Shown here: one piece after another, positions 17,990 through 31,656 of the stretch
Position numbering within the stretch: the first letter of the stretch is position 1
Layout of the letters: every line of letters starts with the position of its first letter
Notes under the pieces: generated by a model
What the model was told of the DNA's origin: nothing
The model's database searches: none
What the model saw: only the letters and a program-made list of their open reading frames with translations
Source of the DNA: Pseudomonadota bacterium
GTDB taxonomy: Bacteria > Pseudomonadota > Alphaproteobacteria > SP197
NCBI GenBank assembly: GCA_039028155.1
Contig: JBCCIS010000022.1
Span: 1 to 64,000 of the forward strand
DNA length: 64,000 nucleotides
Reading direction: 5' to 3'
Program-made: the position numbers and the translations under genes

Positions 17990-19105
17990 ATGGTTGACCG
18001 TCTGAAAAAAGCACGGCGCGTGGTCGTCAAAATCGGCTCGGCCCTGCTGGTCGGCGATACGGACGGGCGCGTGCGCCGGTCGTGGCTGGAGACGCTGGCC
18101 GCCGACATCGCCGCCATGCGGGCCAACCGCCAGGAGGTCGTCATTGTGACGTCCGGCGCGATCGCCTTGGGCCGGCGCCGGCTGGGCCTGACGGGACGCT
18201 CGCTTCGGCTCGACGAAAGCCAGGCCGCCGCCGCGTGCGGCCAGATCCATCTGGCCCATGCCTATGAAGAGGCGCTCGGTCATCATGACATCCGCGTCGC
18301 CCAAGTCCTGCTGACCCTGGAAGATACCGAAGCGCGTCGCCGGTACTTGAACGCGCTGGGCACCATCAATCGCCTGCTGCGCGTCGGCGCCGTGCCCGTC
18401 GTCAACGAAAACGATACGGTCGCGACGACCGAGATACGGTTTGGCGACAACGACCGGCTGGCGGCCCGGGTCGCGGCCATGACCAGCGCCGACGTCCTGG
18501 TGCTTCTGTCCGATATCGACGGGTTCTATGACTCCGATCCGCGCAAGCGGAAGGACGCCACGCTGATCCCCGAGGTTACCCAGATCACCGACGAGGTCGC
18601 CGCCATGGCCGGCAAGGCGCCGCCGGGCGACTCCTCTGGCGGCATGGAGACAAAGCTGACCGCGGCCAGGATCGCGGTCGCCGCCGGCTGCCACATGGTG
18701 ATCGCGAATGGCCATCATGATCATCCGCTTCGGCATATTCAGGACGGCGGGCCGTCGTCCTGGTTCGTCGCCGCTTCGACCCCGCGCGCAGCCCGCAAGA
18801 GCTGGATCGCGGGCTCGCTGAAGCCGGCGGGATCGCTGATCGTCGACGATGGCGCGCGCAAGGCGCTGGCCGCCGGCAAGAGCCTGTTGCCCGCCGGCGT
18901 CACGACCGTCGAGGGCCGCTTTCAAAAAGGTGACGCGGTGCTGGTCAAAGACGCCCGGGGTCGCGAAATCGCCCGGGGCCTGGTCGCTTACTCATGCCAG
19001 GACGCCCGCCGCATCGCCGGTCACAAAAGCGGTGAAATCGGCGATTTGCTGGGCTACCGTGGCCGCGAAGAACTGATCCACAGAGACGATTTGGTGTTGT
19101 CATGA
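17990..19105 (+). CDS. proB: Glutamate 5-kinase
   Basis: ProB phosphorylates glutamate in the first step of proline synthesis. The 371-residue protein has the amino-acid-kinase domain, starting [11 protein letters not shown], with NENDTVAT and the substrate loop [13 protein letters not shown]-terminal PUA domain begins around residue 280 ([13 protein letters not shown]). It is full length. The GTG-free ATG start lies 3 bp after obgE, and the stop overlaps the proA start by 4 bp, so the two proline enzymes are translationally coupled. Confidence 0.97.
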   Translation: MVDRLKKARRVVVKIGSALLVGDTDGRVRRSWLETLAADIAAMRANRQEVVIVTSGAIALGRRRLGLTGRSLRLDESQAAAACGQIHLAHAYEEALGHHDIRVAQVLLTLEDTEARRRYLNALGTINRLLRVGAVPVVNENDTVATTEIRFGDNDRLAARVAAMTSADVLVLLSDIDGFYDSDPRKRKDATLIPEVTQITDEVAAMAGKAPPGDSSGGMETKLTAARIAVAAGCHMVIANGHHDHPLRHIQDGGPSSWFVAASTPRAARKSWIAGSLKPAGSLIVDDGARKALAAGKSLLPAGVTTVEGRFQKGDAVLVKDARGREIARGLVAYSCQDARRIAGHKSGEIGDLLGYRGREELIHRDDLVLS

Positions 19106-20394
19106 CCGCTCTATCAACAGCGGAAAACCTGGCCGAAGACGATATCGCCACGGTAATGGACGACATGGGCCGCGCCGCGCGCGATGCTTCGCGCGCCCTG
19201 GCCCAGGCGACCACCGAGACCAAGAACGCGGCGCTTCGTGCGGCGGCAGCGGCATTGCGCGACCGCGAGACCGCGCTGATCGAGGCGAACAAGGCCGATC
19301 TCGCGGTCGGTCGCGAGCGTGATCTCTCGAACGCCTTGATGGACCGGCTGACGCTCAATCCTGACCGCATCGCGGCGATGGCGGCGGGGCTTGAGGCGAT
19401 TGCCGACCTGGAGGATCCGGTCGGTCGCGAACTCGCCCGCTGGCAACAACCCAACGGCTTGGACATCGCTCGGGTCGCGGTGCCGCTGGGCGTTATCGGG
19501 ATCATTTACGAGTCCAGGCCGAACGTGACGGCCGATGCCGGCGGGTTGTGCCTGAAGGCCGGCAACGCGGCCATTCTGCGCGGGGGATCGGAGAGTTTTC
19601 ACTCGTCCCACGTCATCACCGCCTGCCTGCACCAGGGATTGCGCGAAGCGGGCCTGCCGGAGACGGCGGTCCAGCTGGTGCCAACGACAGACCGGGCGGC
19701 GGTCGGCGAAATGCTGACGATGACGCGCTGGATCGACATCATCGTGCCGCGCGGCGGCCAGACCCTTGTCGAGCGGGTCCAGAACGAGAGCCGGGTCCCG
19801 GTCATCGCCCACCTGATGGGACTGTGCCACACCTATGTTGACGCCACTGCCGATCCTGACATGGCGCGCGACATCGCACTCAATGCCAAGCTCCGGCGCA
19901 CCGGTATCTGTGGCGCCATGGAGACCCTGCTGTTCGATCGGCGTTTGGATGACGACACGCGCAGAACAGTCGTAGCGCCACTCCTGGATTCTGGCTGCGA
20001 GTTGCGCGGCGACGCTGCAGCGATGCGTCTGGACACCCGCATCCAACCCGCCAACGACGAGGATTGGGATACCGAGTACCTGGATACCATCCTGTCGGTG
20101 CGCGAGGTCGATGGCGTCGAGGGCGCCCTGGAGCACATTGCCCGGCATGGTTCCGACCACACCGATGCCATCGTCACCGAGAACGCGGCGGCGGCCGAAC
20201 ACTTCCTGGCCTCGGTCGACAGCGCGATCGCCATGTGGAACGCCTCGACCCAGTTTGCCGACGGCGGTGAGTTCGGCATGGGCGCGGAGATCGGTATCTC
20301 GACAAACCGTCTGCACGCCCGCGGGCCTGTCGGCGTCGATCAGCTCACGACATTCAAGTATGTCGTGCGCGGCAGCGGACAGACGCGGCCCTGA
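19102..20394 (+). CDS. proA: Gamma-glutamyl phosphate reductase
   Basis: ProA reduces gamma-glutamyl phosphate to the semialdehyde, the second step of proline synthesis. The 430-residue protein shows the ALDH-like fold with [14 protein letters not shown], the catalytic cysteine region [13 protein letters not shown] and the C-terminal [16 protein letters not shown]. The ATG start overlaps the proB stop. The full length and the motifs leave little doubt. Confidence 0.97.
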   Translation: MTALSTAENLAEDDIATVMDDMGRAARDASRALAQATTETKNAALRAAAAALRDRETALIEANKADLAVGRERDLSNALMDRLTLNPDRIAAMAAGLEAIADLEDPVGRELARWQQPNGLDIARVAVPLGVIGIIYESRPNVTADAGGLCLKAGNAAILRGGSESFHSSHVITACLHQGLREAGLPETAVQLVPTTDRAAVGEMLTMTRWIDIIVPRGGQTLVERVQNESRVPVIAHLMGLCHTYVDATADPDMARDIALNAKLRRTGICGAMETLLFDRRLDDDTRRTVVAPLLDSGCELRGDAAAMRLDTRIQPANDEDWDTEYLDTILSVREVDGVEGALEHIARHGSDHTDAIVTENAAAAEHFLASVDSAIAMWNASTQFADGGEFGMGAEIGISTNRLHARGPVGVDQLTTFKYVVRGSGQTRP

Positions 20395-20411
20395 CGCCGG
20401 ATCTCGCCCTT

Positions 20412-21014
20412 TTGACATCGGCGGCGGGCCGCAGCATCGGCCTGCTGGGCGGCTCGTTCAATCCGGCCCATGAAGGTCACGTGTTTGTCACGCGTATGGC
20501 GTTACATTCCCTGCGCTTGGACGAGGTCTGGTGGTTGGTCGCTCCGCAGAACCCATCAAAGTCGACAACCGGCATGGCGCCGCTTGACGAGCGCCTGGCG
20601 AATGCCGAGGCCTTTGTCGATCTGCCGAGGGTCAGGGTGACCGATATCGAAAGCCGGCTTGGCACCCGCTACACCGCCGATACCTTGCGGTGCCTTCGCC
20701 GGCGCAGCCCGACCGCGCGATTTGTCTGGCTGATGGGCGCCGACAACCTGGCGACCATCCATCATTGGCACGAATGGCACCGAATCTTCACAACAGTCCC
20801 CGTTGCGGTTTTTGACCGGGCTCCTTATTCTCTGAGCTGTCTGGCCAGTCCGGCGGCTATTCGGTTCCGCCGCAACAGGATCGCACCGCTGAGGGCGCGC
20901 GATCTGGCCGACCAGGAGGCGCCGGCCTGGACCTATTTGATGGGCCCACGCCACCCGGCATCGGCAACCGCGATCAGGACGGGTCAGGCCAAGTACCGGC
21001 ATGCCGGCGCTTGA
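20412..21014 (+). CDS. nadD: Nicotinate-nucleotide adenylyltransferase
   Basis: NadD forms deamido-NAD from nicotinate mononucleotide and ATP. The N-terminal nucleotidyltransferase signature is GLLGGSFNPAHEGH, with WWLVAPQNPSK and RFVWLMGADNL following. The best start is a TTG at 20412, 17 bp after proA, because no ATG or GTG lies at a suitable place before the conserved first strand. The stop overlaps the rsfS start. At 200 residues the length is normal. Confidence 0.92.
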   Translation: MTSAAGRSIGLLGGSFNPAHEGHVFVTRMALHSLRLDEVWWLVAPQNPSKSTTGMAPLDERLANAEAFVDLPRVRVTDIESRLGTRYTADTLRCLRRRSPTARFVWLMGADNLATIHHWHEWHRIFTTVPVAVFDRAPYSLSCLASPAAIRFRRNRIAPLRARDLADQEAPAWTYLMGPRHPASATAIRTGQAKYRHAGA

Positions 21015-21439
21015 ACGATGTGACAGTGCATGGCGACAACAATGAAGGGAGCATCCCGATAGCAAGCAAACGTCCCCGCGGGGCCGAGACCCCGACGATA
21101 GCGGCGCTTATCATCAGCGCCCTTGAAGACGGCAAGGCCGACGATATCGTCGAGATTGATCTTGCCGGCAAAACCAGCATCGCAGACAGAATGATCATCG
21201 CCAGCGGCGGCTCGCAGCGCCAGGTTCTCGCGCTGACCGATCGCGTGCTGAAAGCGCTGAAGGGAACCGGCCGCAAGGCCATCGGCGTTGAAGGCCGAAC
21301 GCAGGGCGATTGGGTCCTGGTCGATCTCGGCGATGTCATCCTGCACATCTTCCGGCCGGAAACGCGCGAGCATTACGGCCTGGAGAAGATGTGGTCGGTC
21401 GCCCTGCCGCCGGCCGAGCCACTGGAAGCGCACGCCTGA
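21011..21439 (+). CDS. rsfS: Ribosomal silencing factor RsfS
   Basis: RsfS binds L14 on the 50S subunit and blocks subunit joining when nutrients are short. The core from about residue 30 has the family pattern SALEDGKADDIVEIDLAGK, ADRMIIASGGSQRQV and the C-terminal GDWVLVDLGDVILHIF with REHYGLEKMW. The start is uncertain: TTG at 21011 overlaps the nadD stop, while GTG codons at 21020 and 21026 are alternatives. nadD-rsfS-rlmH is a standard alphaproteobacterial order. Confidence 0.93.
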   Translation: MNDVTVHGDNNEGSIPIASKRPRGAETPTIAALIISALEDGKADDIVEIDLAGKTSIADRMIIASGGSQRQVLALTDRVLKALKGTGRKAIGVEGRTQGDWVLVDLGDVILHIFRPETREHYGLEKMWSVALPPAEPLEAHA

Positions 21440-21446
21440 TCGTGCC

Positions 21447-21899
21447 ATGCGGATCACGATTGCGGCGGTCGGCCGCTTGCGCAACGGACCGATCCGTGAC
21501 CTGATCAGCGACTACACGAAACGCCTGCCCTGGGATCTGACGATCCGCGAGATCGCCGAAGGGCGACAGCCGGGCCGGCGCAAGGATGACGAGGCGACCG
21601 CCCTGCTCGCGACCGTCACCGATGGCGCGGGCATTATCGCGCTTGATGAGCGCGGCAAAGATCTGACAAGCGAAGCCCTGGCCGATTGGCTGGCGAAACG
21701 CCAGGACGATGGCCAACGGGACTGGACCATACTGATAGGCGGCGCGGACGGCCTGGGCGCGCTGGTCCTCGACCGGGCGGACATGGTGCTTTCGCTCGGC
21801 CGCCTGACCTGGCCCCACATGCTGGCGCGCCTGCTTGTGGTTGAGCAACTCTACCGCGCCCACACGATCCAAATTGGCCACCCCTACCACCGGGAATAG
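21447..21899 (+). CDS. rlmH: 23S rRNA pseudouridine-1915 N3-methyltransferase
   Basis: RlmH is a SPOUT methyltransferase that modifies pseudouridine 1915 in helix 69 of 23S rRNA. From ATG 21447 the product is 150 residues, close to the family's usual 155. It shows LDERGKDLTSEALADWL, the knotted SAM-binding LIGGADGLG and the C-terminal EQLYRAHTIQIGHPYH. Longer upstream frames run through rsfS and were not used. It lies 7 bp after rsfS. Confidence 0.96.
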   Translation: MRITIAAVGRLRNGPIRDLISDYTKRLPWDLTIREIAEGRQPGRRKDDEATALLATVTDGAGIIALDERGKDLTSEALADWLAKRQDDGQRDWTILIGGADGLGALVLDRADMVLSLGRLTWPHMLARLLVVEQLYRAHTIQIGHPYHRE

Positions 21900-21983
21900 T
21901 CTGCCGCAGAGATGACACGGTTGTGCGCGAAGCAAGGATTGTGCGCACTGTAAGGCCAGCCAAGCCACTGATATAAGGTGCCC

Positions 21984-23520
<1,537 letters not shown>

Positions 23521-23534
<14 letters not shown>

Positions 23535-24732
23535 CCGGATCGCTATAGCTGCTGCAGCGGGTGCCCTCGCCACCGTCTTTGTTCTGCCGGTCATCCTGGC
23601 GGACGATACCGAGGGCGACGCCGGTTTGCGGCTGGAGTCCGTCGAACGGGAGCTCGACGAAACCCGGCAGGCGCGCGAGGCGCTGGGCGAGGAAGCCGCG
23701 GCGATCGCGGACGAGCTGGACGACCTGCGCCAAGCCATGCTGGCGACGGCCGCACGGATCCGCGAGCATGAGACGTCAGCGGAAGAGCTGAGCGCCACAC
23801 TGATCAGCCTGAACGCGGAACTCGACGACCAGCGCGCCGCTTTCGATGCGCGGCGCGATCAGTTGGCGCTGGTGTTATCGGCCTTGCAGCGGATCGCGCG
23901 CCAACCCGCCGATATGCTGATCGCCTTGCCGCGCTCCCCGACCGATACCCATCGCACCGCGATGCTGCTGGCATCGATCACACCTTATCTGGACGAACAG
24001 GCCGCACTGATTGCACGTGACATCGCGACCCTGAACGCGCTGAAACTGCGCATCGCCGAGCAGACCGATGAGTTGGAGGCGGTCCGTGCCAGCGCACGCG
24101 AACAGCACGACGTCGTCGCCGGCCTGGTCGCGCGCAAGGAGGAGATTCTGTCGGGCCTGCAGACCGAACAGGCCGCGCTCACCGCGCGTAACGAAGCGCT
24201 GACGGTCGAGGCCGGCAACCTGCGCGATCTGCTGCGCCAACTGGCCGAACAGGCGGCCGCCGAGCGGGCCGAAGGCGCCAGCCCCGAAAGCGTCGCCGCG
24301 GCCGGCGCGATCGCGACCATGACGTTTACCTCAGCCCAGGGCAATCTGCCGCTTCCTGTGCGGGGCGATATCGTGACCGATTTCAACGCCGCCATCGAGG
24401 ATGGCGCGCGCAGCGAGGGCATTGTCATCGCGACCGCCAGCGGTGCGCAGGTGGTGACGCCCTATGACGGCCGAATCGTGTATTCCGGCGTTTTTGGGCA
24501 CTACGGGCTAATGTTGATCATCGCGCATGGCGAGGGATACCATACGGTGTTGGCTGGCTTTTCGCGTGTAGATGCCGTACTGGGCCAGTGGCTATTGGCC
24601 GGTGAACCCGTTGGGGTCATGGCGGAGGGGGTCGATAACCCTCAACGCCTGTATGTCGAATTTCGACGCAATGGTGAACCTATTAATCCGCTGCCGTGGC
24701 TTGCGGCTGGCGACAACAAGGTGAATGGATGA
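23521..24732 (+). CDS. envC: EnvC-like murein hydrolase activator with degenerate M23 domain
   Basis: The protein has an N-terminal signal-like segment (residues 5-27), then about 230 residues of coiled coil, then a LytM/M23-type domain near the C-terminus (GAQVVTPYDGRIVYSG and LMLIIAHGEGYHTVL). The catalytic HxH motif is replaced by YVEF, and the first zinc histidine is also missing. It should therefore activate an amidase in septal wall splitting, as EnvC does, and not cut peptidoglycan itself. GTG 23521 was chosen because it opens directly into the signal peptide; an earlier TTG at 23503 is possible. It overlaps both gpmI and ctpA, a common alphaproteobacterial order. Confidence 0.9.
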
Positions 24733-26078
24733 TGAAAAAGATTGTTCTGGTGGCGGGCTTGGTTCTTGCCTTACTGGCGCCCCACACGACCCACGTCGAT
24801 GCGGCCAGCTCCGACACGTATCGACAGCTTAACCTGTTCGGCGACGTGTTTGAACGCGTGCGCGCCGAATACGTCGAAGAGGTCACCGACGAAGAGCTGA
24901 TCGAGGCCGCCATTCGCGGCATGTTGAGTTCCCTTGATCCGCATTCCAGCTATCTCAACCCCGAGAGCTTCGGTGAGATGCAGGTCCAGACCCGCGGCGA
25001 GTTCGGCGGACTGGGTATCGAGGTCACCCTGGAGGACGGCCTGGTCCGGGTCGTGTCTCCGATCGATGATACGCCGGCCTTCCGCGCCGGCATCGAGGCG
25101 GGCGACTTGATCACCCACCTGGATGGCGAGCCGATCCTGGGCATGACCCTGGGCGACGCGGTCGACCGTATGCGTGGTCCCGTCAACACCGACATCGTGT
25201 TGACGGTGCTGCGCGAGGGTGTCGAGGAGCCGCTCGAGATCACCATTACCCGCGATATCATCGTCATCCAGTCGGTGCGTTCGCGCGTTGAGGACAAGGT
25301 CGGCTATATCCGCATTACCTCCTTCAACGAACAGGCCGATGAAGGCGTTCAAGAGGCTCTCGAAGAGATCAAGGCCGAGCTGGGTGACGAGCTGCAGGGC
25401 ATTGTCCTGGATCTCCGAAACAATCCCGGTGGCCTGCTGGATCAGGCGATAGCCGTCTCCGATGCCTTCCTGGATCAAGGCGAGATCGTCTCGACCCGTG
25501 GCCGTCGGCCGGACAGCTCGCAACGGTTCAACGCCCGCGCCGGCGATCTGGCCGAGGGCTTGCCGATCGTCGTCCTGATCAACGGCGGTTCCGCCTCGGC
25601 ATCGGAAATTGTGGCCGGCGCCCTGCAGGACCACCGCCGCGCCATCATCATGGGCACGGATTCGTTCGGTAAGGGCTCGGTCCAGACCATCATTCCCCTG
25701 CCCGGTCACGGCGCCATGCGCCTGACAACCGCCCGCTACTACACGCCGTCCGGTGTTTCGATCCAGGCCAAGGGCATCGTGCCGGACATTTTTGTCGAGG
25801 CGGCCGTCATCGATCCACTTGAAGACAGCCTTGAGCGGCATGAGGCGGATCTTCGCAACTCCCTGGATGCCGAGGGCACCGACGAGGATGTCGATGACGC
25901 GGTCGGCGAAGAGGTTCTGGACGAGAACATCGAAGAGGAGATCTCCGAAGAAGAAGAGGCGCTCGACGATTCCGGCCGCTCCGAACAGGCACGTGAGGAC
26001 TACCAGCTGAACCGTGCCCTCGACCTCCTGGAAGGCCTCTACCTGCTCCAGGACGTGGTCGCCCAGAACGACCAGTGA
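24729..26078 (+). CDS. ctpA: Carboxy-terminal processing protease (S41)
   Basis: CtpA is a periplasmic serine protease of the S41 family. A signal peptide starts MMKKIVLVAGLVLALLAP. A PDZ domain covers roughly residues 85-170 (FGGLGIEV to RDII). The protease core has NGGSASASEIVAGAL with the catalytic serine and SFGKGSVQTI with the lysine. The C-terminal 80 residues include a very acidic, probably disordered stretch (EEEISEEEEALDD). Tandem ATGs at 24729 and 24732 overlap the envC stop. The envC-ctpA pair fits joint control of cell-wall hydrolases. Confidence 0.96.
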   Translation: MMKKIVLVAGLVLALLAPHTTHVDAASSDTYRQLNLFGDVFERVRAEYVEEVTDEELIEAAIRGMLSSLDPHSSYLNPESFGEMQVQTRGEFGGLGIEVTLEDGLVRVVSPIDDTPAFRAGIEAGDLITHLDGEPILGMTLGDAVDRMRGPVNTDIVLTVLREGVEEPLEITITRDIIVIQSVRSRVEDKVGYIRITSFNEQADEGVQEALEEIKAELGDELQGIVLDLRNNPGGLLDQAIAVSDAFLDQGEIVSTRGRRPDSSQRFNARAGDLAEGLPIVVLINGGSASASEIVAGALQDHRRAIIMGTDSFGKGSVQTIIPLPGHGAMRLTTARYYTPSGVSIQAKGIVPDIFVEAAVIDPLEDSLERHEADLRNSLDAEGTDEDVDDAVGEEVLDENIEEEISEEEEALDDSGRSEQAREDYQLNRALDLLEGLYLLQDVVAQNDQ

Positions 26079-26084
26079 GCGCCG

Positions 26085-26552
26085 TTGTCGACGGTTGACT
26101 TACCCTATAGACGTTGCGCCGGCGTGGTCCTGATCGACCGCGCCGGTCTCGTTTTTGCTGGCAGCCGTATTGACGGCATGGGCTGGCAGATGCCCCAGGG
26201 CGGCATCGACGAGGGCGAGGCGCCACGCGATGCCGCCTTGCGCGAACTGCTTGAGGAAATCGGCACCAACAAGGGCGACATCATCGCCGAGACGGCGGAC
26301 TGGCTCACCTACGACCTACCCGACCACCTGATCGGCAAGGCGTTGAAGGGCCGCTACCGCGGCCAGACCCAAAAGTGGTTCGCCATGCGGTTCACCGGTT
26401 CCGACGACGACATCGACGTTAAGGGGGTGGACGACCCCGAATTTGATGGCTGGACGTGGATGCGTGCCGCGGACATGACGGCGCAGATCATCGCGTTCAA
26501 GCGCGATGTCTATCGCCAAGTCTTCGACGAGTTCGGTGATCTGCTGACCTGA
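26085..26552 (+). CDS. rppH: RNA pyrophosphohydrolase (Nudix)
   Basis: RppH removes pyrophosphate from mRNA 5' ends and so starts decay. The 155-residue protein carries the Nudix box from GGIDEG to RELLEEIG and the family segment KWFAMRFTG. The N-terminus [11 protein letters not shown] matches alphaproteobacterial RppH. The start appears to be TTG at 26085, 6 bp after ctpA, since no ATG or GTG precedes the conserved strand. It converges on atpC. Confidence 0.94.
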   Translation: MSTVDLPYRRCAGVVLIDRAGLVFAGSRIDGMGWQMPQGGIDEGEAPRDAALRELLEEIGTNKGDIIAETADWLTYDLPDHLIGKALKGRYRGQTQKWFAMRFTGSDDDIDVKGVDDPEFDGWTWMRAADMTAQIIAFKRDVYRQVFDEFGDLLT

Positions 26553-26587
26553 GCGCCCAAGTGTCTTCGGACGACTGTACAAGCAGG

Positions 26588-26992
26588 TTACGCGGCGGCT
26601 TCCCGCATGGCGCGCAGCACGACCAAGCGTGCCTCGGCCCGCGCCCTTTCGCCATCGCTTTCGGCGTCGCGCAGGTCAAGCTCGGTTTCCTCGATCCGCC
26701 GATCGACATCGCCGGTGTCGATGTCGTCGACCATGGCGGCGTCTTCGGCCAGCACCGTGCAGCGATCGGGCGTCACCTCGGCAAAACCGCCGCCGACAAA
26801 GACACGGTGAGCAATTTTGCCGCCATCATGGATGTCGATGACACCCGGCCTGACGGTTGAGATCATCGGCGTATGGCCGGGCAGCACACCGAAATCACCC
26901 TCGTTACCAGGCACGATAACCATGTCGAAGGCTTCGGAGACCAACAGGCGCTCCGGGCTGACCAGTTCGAAGTTGACCTTGTCGTCGGCCAT
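26588..26992 (-). CDS. atpC: ATP synthase F1 epsilon subunit
   Basis: This 134-residue protein is the epsilon subunit of F1. The N-terminal beta sandwich has FELVSPERLLVS, VPGNEGDFGVLPGHTPMI and the rotor-contact region. A short C-terminal helical hairpin rich in acidic and Ala/Arg residues follows. It is the last gene of the minus-strand atpHAGDC operon, 15 bp after atpD, and converges with rppH. Confidence 0.97.
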   Translation of the reverse strand: MADDKVNFELVSPERLLVSEAFDMVIVPGNEGDFGVLPGHTPMISTVRPGVIDIHDGGKIAHRVFVGGGFAEVTPDRCTVLAEDAAMVDDIDTGDVDRRIEETELDLRDAESDGERARAEARLVVLRAMREAAA

Positions 26993-27007
26993 GGTCAGCG
27001 TAACTCC

Positions 27008-29357
<2,350 letters not shown>

Positions 29358-29392
29358 AGACTAAGTCCGACCCACCGTTTCCGTCACCGCGC

Positions 29393-30925
29393 TCAAGCGG
29401 CAAACTTGTTGGCGAAATCATCAAGGAAGGCCGTCAGCTGATCCTTGATTTCATCGCTGATGGTCTGTTCAGCGCGGATCTTGTCCAGGATGGCCGCACC
29501 GTTGGCGCGGATCTCCGACAGCATCTCCTGCTCGTAACGGGTCACATCGTTGACCGGCATGCCGTCGAGATAGCCGTTCACGCCAGCGAAGATCGACGCC
29601 ACCTGCTCTTCGACCGGCATGGGCGAATACTGGTCCTGCTTCAAGAGTTCGGTCAGACGTTCGCCGCGCGCCAGAAGGCGCTGGGTCGAGGCATCGAGGT
29701 CAGAGGCGAACTGGGCGAACGCCGCCATCTCGCGATACTGCGCAAGCTCCAGTTTGATCGAGCCGGCGACCTGGCGCATCGCCTTCACCTGGGCGGCCGA
29801 ACCGACACGGCTGACCGACAGACCGACGTTAATCGCCGGGCGGATGCCCTGATAGAACAGCTCAGATTCCAGGAAGATCTGACCATCGGTAATCGAGATC
29901 ACGTTGGTCGGAATGTAGGCGGAGACGTCACCGGCCTGGGTTTCGACCACCGGCAGCGCCGTCAGCGAGCCCGAGCCATGCTCTTCGTTGAGCTTGGCGG
30001 CACGCTCTAGAAGGCGCGAATGCAGATAGAAAACGTCGCCGGGATAGGCTTCGCGGCCCGGCGGGCGGCGCAGCAGAAGCGACATCTGGCGATACGACAC
30101 CGCCTGCTTGGAGAGATCGTCATAGATCACCAGCGCATGCATGCCGTTGTCACGGAAGTACTCGCCAATCGCGCAACCGGAATAGGGCGCCAGGAACTGC
30201 ATAGGCGCCGGATCCGACGCGGTCGCGGCGACCACGACCGAGTAATCCATCGCGCCGTTATCGGTCAGCGTCTTGACGATCTGCGCGACCGTCGAGCGCT
30301 TCTGACCGACGGCGACATAGATGCAGTAGAGACGCTTCTTCTCGTCGCCGGATTCGAAATTCTGCTTCTGGTTCAGCACCGCATCGATGGCAACAGCGGT
30401 CTTGCCGGTCTGGCGGTCGCCAATGATCAGCTCACGCTGGCCACGGCCGACCGGAACCAGAGCATCCAGCGCCTTCAGGCCGGTCTGCACCGGCTCGTTC
30501 ACCGACTGGCGCGGAATAATGCCCGGCGCCTTGACCTCGACCAAGCTGCGCTCGGTGCTGTCGATCGGACCCTTGCCGTCGATCGGGTTGCCAAGCGCGT
30601 CGACGACGCGGCCCAGAAGGCCCTTGCCGACAGGCACGTCAACGATGTCGCCGGTACGCTTGACCGTATCGCCTTCGACGATGTTCTGGTCACTGCCGAA
30701 GATAACGATACCGACATTGTCGGTTTCCAGGTTCAAGGCCATGCCCTGAATGCCGCCGGGGAATTCGACCATTTCGCCGGCCTGCACGTTGTCCAGACCG
30801 TAGACGCGGGCGATACCGTCACCGACGGAAAGCACGCGGCCGACCTCGGCGACTTCGGCTTCGGCGCCAAAGTTCTCGATCTGGTCTTTGATGATTGAGG
30901 AAATCTCGGCGGCGCGGATATCCAT
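29393..30925 (-). CDS. atpA: ATP synthase F1 alpha subunit
   Basis: AtpA is the non-catalytic alpha subunit, 510 residues, with the P-loop [14 protein letters not shown], the [21 protein letters not shown]-type segment and the arginine-finger region [13 protein letters not shown]. The start ATG overlaps the atpH stop by 1 base (30925). The arrangement atpH-A-G-D-C without F0 genes is usual for alphaproteobacteria, where F0 is encoded elsewhere. Confidence 0.99.
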   Translation of the reverse strand: MDIRAAEISSIIKDQIENFGAEAEVAEVGRVLSVGDGIARVYGLDNVQAGEMVEFPGGIQGMALNLETDNVGIVIFGSDQNIVEGDTVKRTGDIVDVPVGKGLLGRVVDALGNPIDGKGPIDSTERSLVEVKAPGIIPRQSVNEPVQTGLKALDALVPVGRGQRELIIGDRQTGKTAVAIDAVLNQKQNFESGDEKKRLYCIYVAVGQKRSTVAQIVKTLTDNGAMDYSVVVAATASDPAPMQFLAPYSGCAIGEYFRDNGMHALVIYDDLSKQAVSYRQMSLLLRRPPGREAYPGDVFYLHSRLLERAAKLNEEHGSGSLTALPVVETQAGDVSAYIPTNVISITDGQIFLESELFYQGIRPAINVGLSVSRVGSAAQVKAMRQVAGSIKLELAQYREMAAFAQFASDLDASTQRLLARGERLTELLKQDQYSPMPVEEQVASIFAGVNGYLDGMPVNDVTRYEQEMLSEIRANGAAILDKIRAEQTISDEIKDQLTAFLDDFANKFAA

Positions 30926-31485
30926 CAGCCAGCCCCCTTCATAGCAATTTCAAGCCGTTGCAGTTTGGTACGGATGGAGCTGTCCAACATCCGCGAGCCA
31001 ATTCGAACCACCAGACCACCCAGGAGATCAGGATCGACGCGGGCCTCCACGGCAACATCGCGCCCAACCACGTTCTTCAAGGTGGCGGTGAGTTTGTTCA
31101 GTTCGCCCTCAGACAGGGCGCGTGCCGAGGTGACCTCGGCGGTCGTCTCGCCGCGGTGGGCGGCCAGAAGCTTGGTGTAGTCACGAATAATGTCGCTGAG
31201 CGCGAAGAGCCGACGTTTCTGAGCCAGCAGACCGACAGTCCGGCGCGTCAGTTCGCCGAGACCCATGGCCTCGACCACCGCCGCCATGGCGCGGCCCTGC
31301 TCATCACGGGAGACGATCGGGCTGCGGACAAGGCGCGCCAGATCCTCTGATTCATCCAGGGCGGCCTGTAGCGAACGCAAGTCGCCGGCGACCTCGTCCA
31401 GCACCTTGCTTTCGTCGGCAAGGTCGAACAAAGCGGTCGCGTAGCGGCCCGAAAGGCCGGTTACAACACTGTCGTCGGTGGCCAC
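30925..31485 (-). CDS. atpH: ATP synthase F1 delta subunit
   Basis: AtpH joins F1 to the peripheral stalk. The 186-residue protein begins with the usual region [14 protein letters not shown] and ends with [19 protein letters not shown], a strongly conserved C-terminal pattern. It is the first gene of the minus-strand F1 operon and is preceded by a candidate promoter. Confidence 0.96.
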   Translation of the reverse strand: MATDDSVVTGLSGRYATALFDLADESKVLDEVAGDLRSLQAALDESEDLARLVRSPIVSRDEQGRAMAAVVEAMGLGELTRRTVGLLAQKRRLFALSDIIRDYTKLLAAHRGETTAEVTSARALSEGELNKLTATLKNVVGRDVAVEARVDPDLLGGLVVRIGSRMLDSSIRTKLQRLEIAMKGAG

Positions 31486-31595
31486 CTGAGACTGTCCTCG
31501 CTGTCGCCTTCTAAGTTACTGTTTGCATTGGATTTTTTGCATCCAAAGAACCCCCTTGAACAGGGCCCCCAGATGCCCCGGCGAAGGGCAGGCCG

Positions 31596-31624
31596 TAGCT
31601 AGCACAGGCCCTTTCGCGTTGCAA
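31596..31624 (-). promoter_or_regulatory. Candidate promoter for atpHAGDC
   Basis: On the minus strand TTGCAA (31619-31624) is followed after 17 bases by TAGCTA (31596-31601). This lies about 110 bases upstream of atpH in the 171-bp gap behind priA. The boxes are moderate matches; transcription from the priA promoter could also reach the operon. Confidence 0.4.
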
Positions 31625-31656
31625 CAAGACTCCCCTTGGAGACCCTGCGGAAACAC

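Noticed and set aside
16679-18925. A 748-codon open frame on the minus strand across rpmA, obgE and proB
   Set aside because: It is antisense to three certain genes, has no family motifs, and long antisense frames are expected at this GC content.
26560-26576. Small TTCG-loop hairpin between the convergent rppH and atpC genes
   Set aside because: The stem is short and bulged and has no T-run on either strand, so it is not reported as a terminator.
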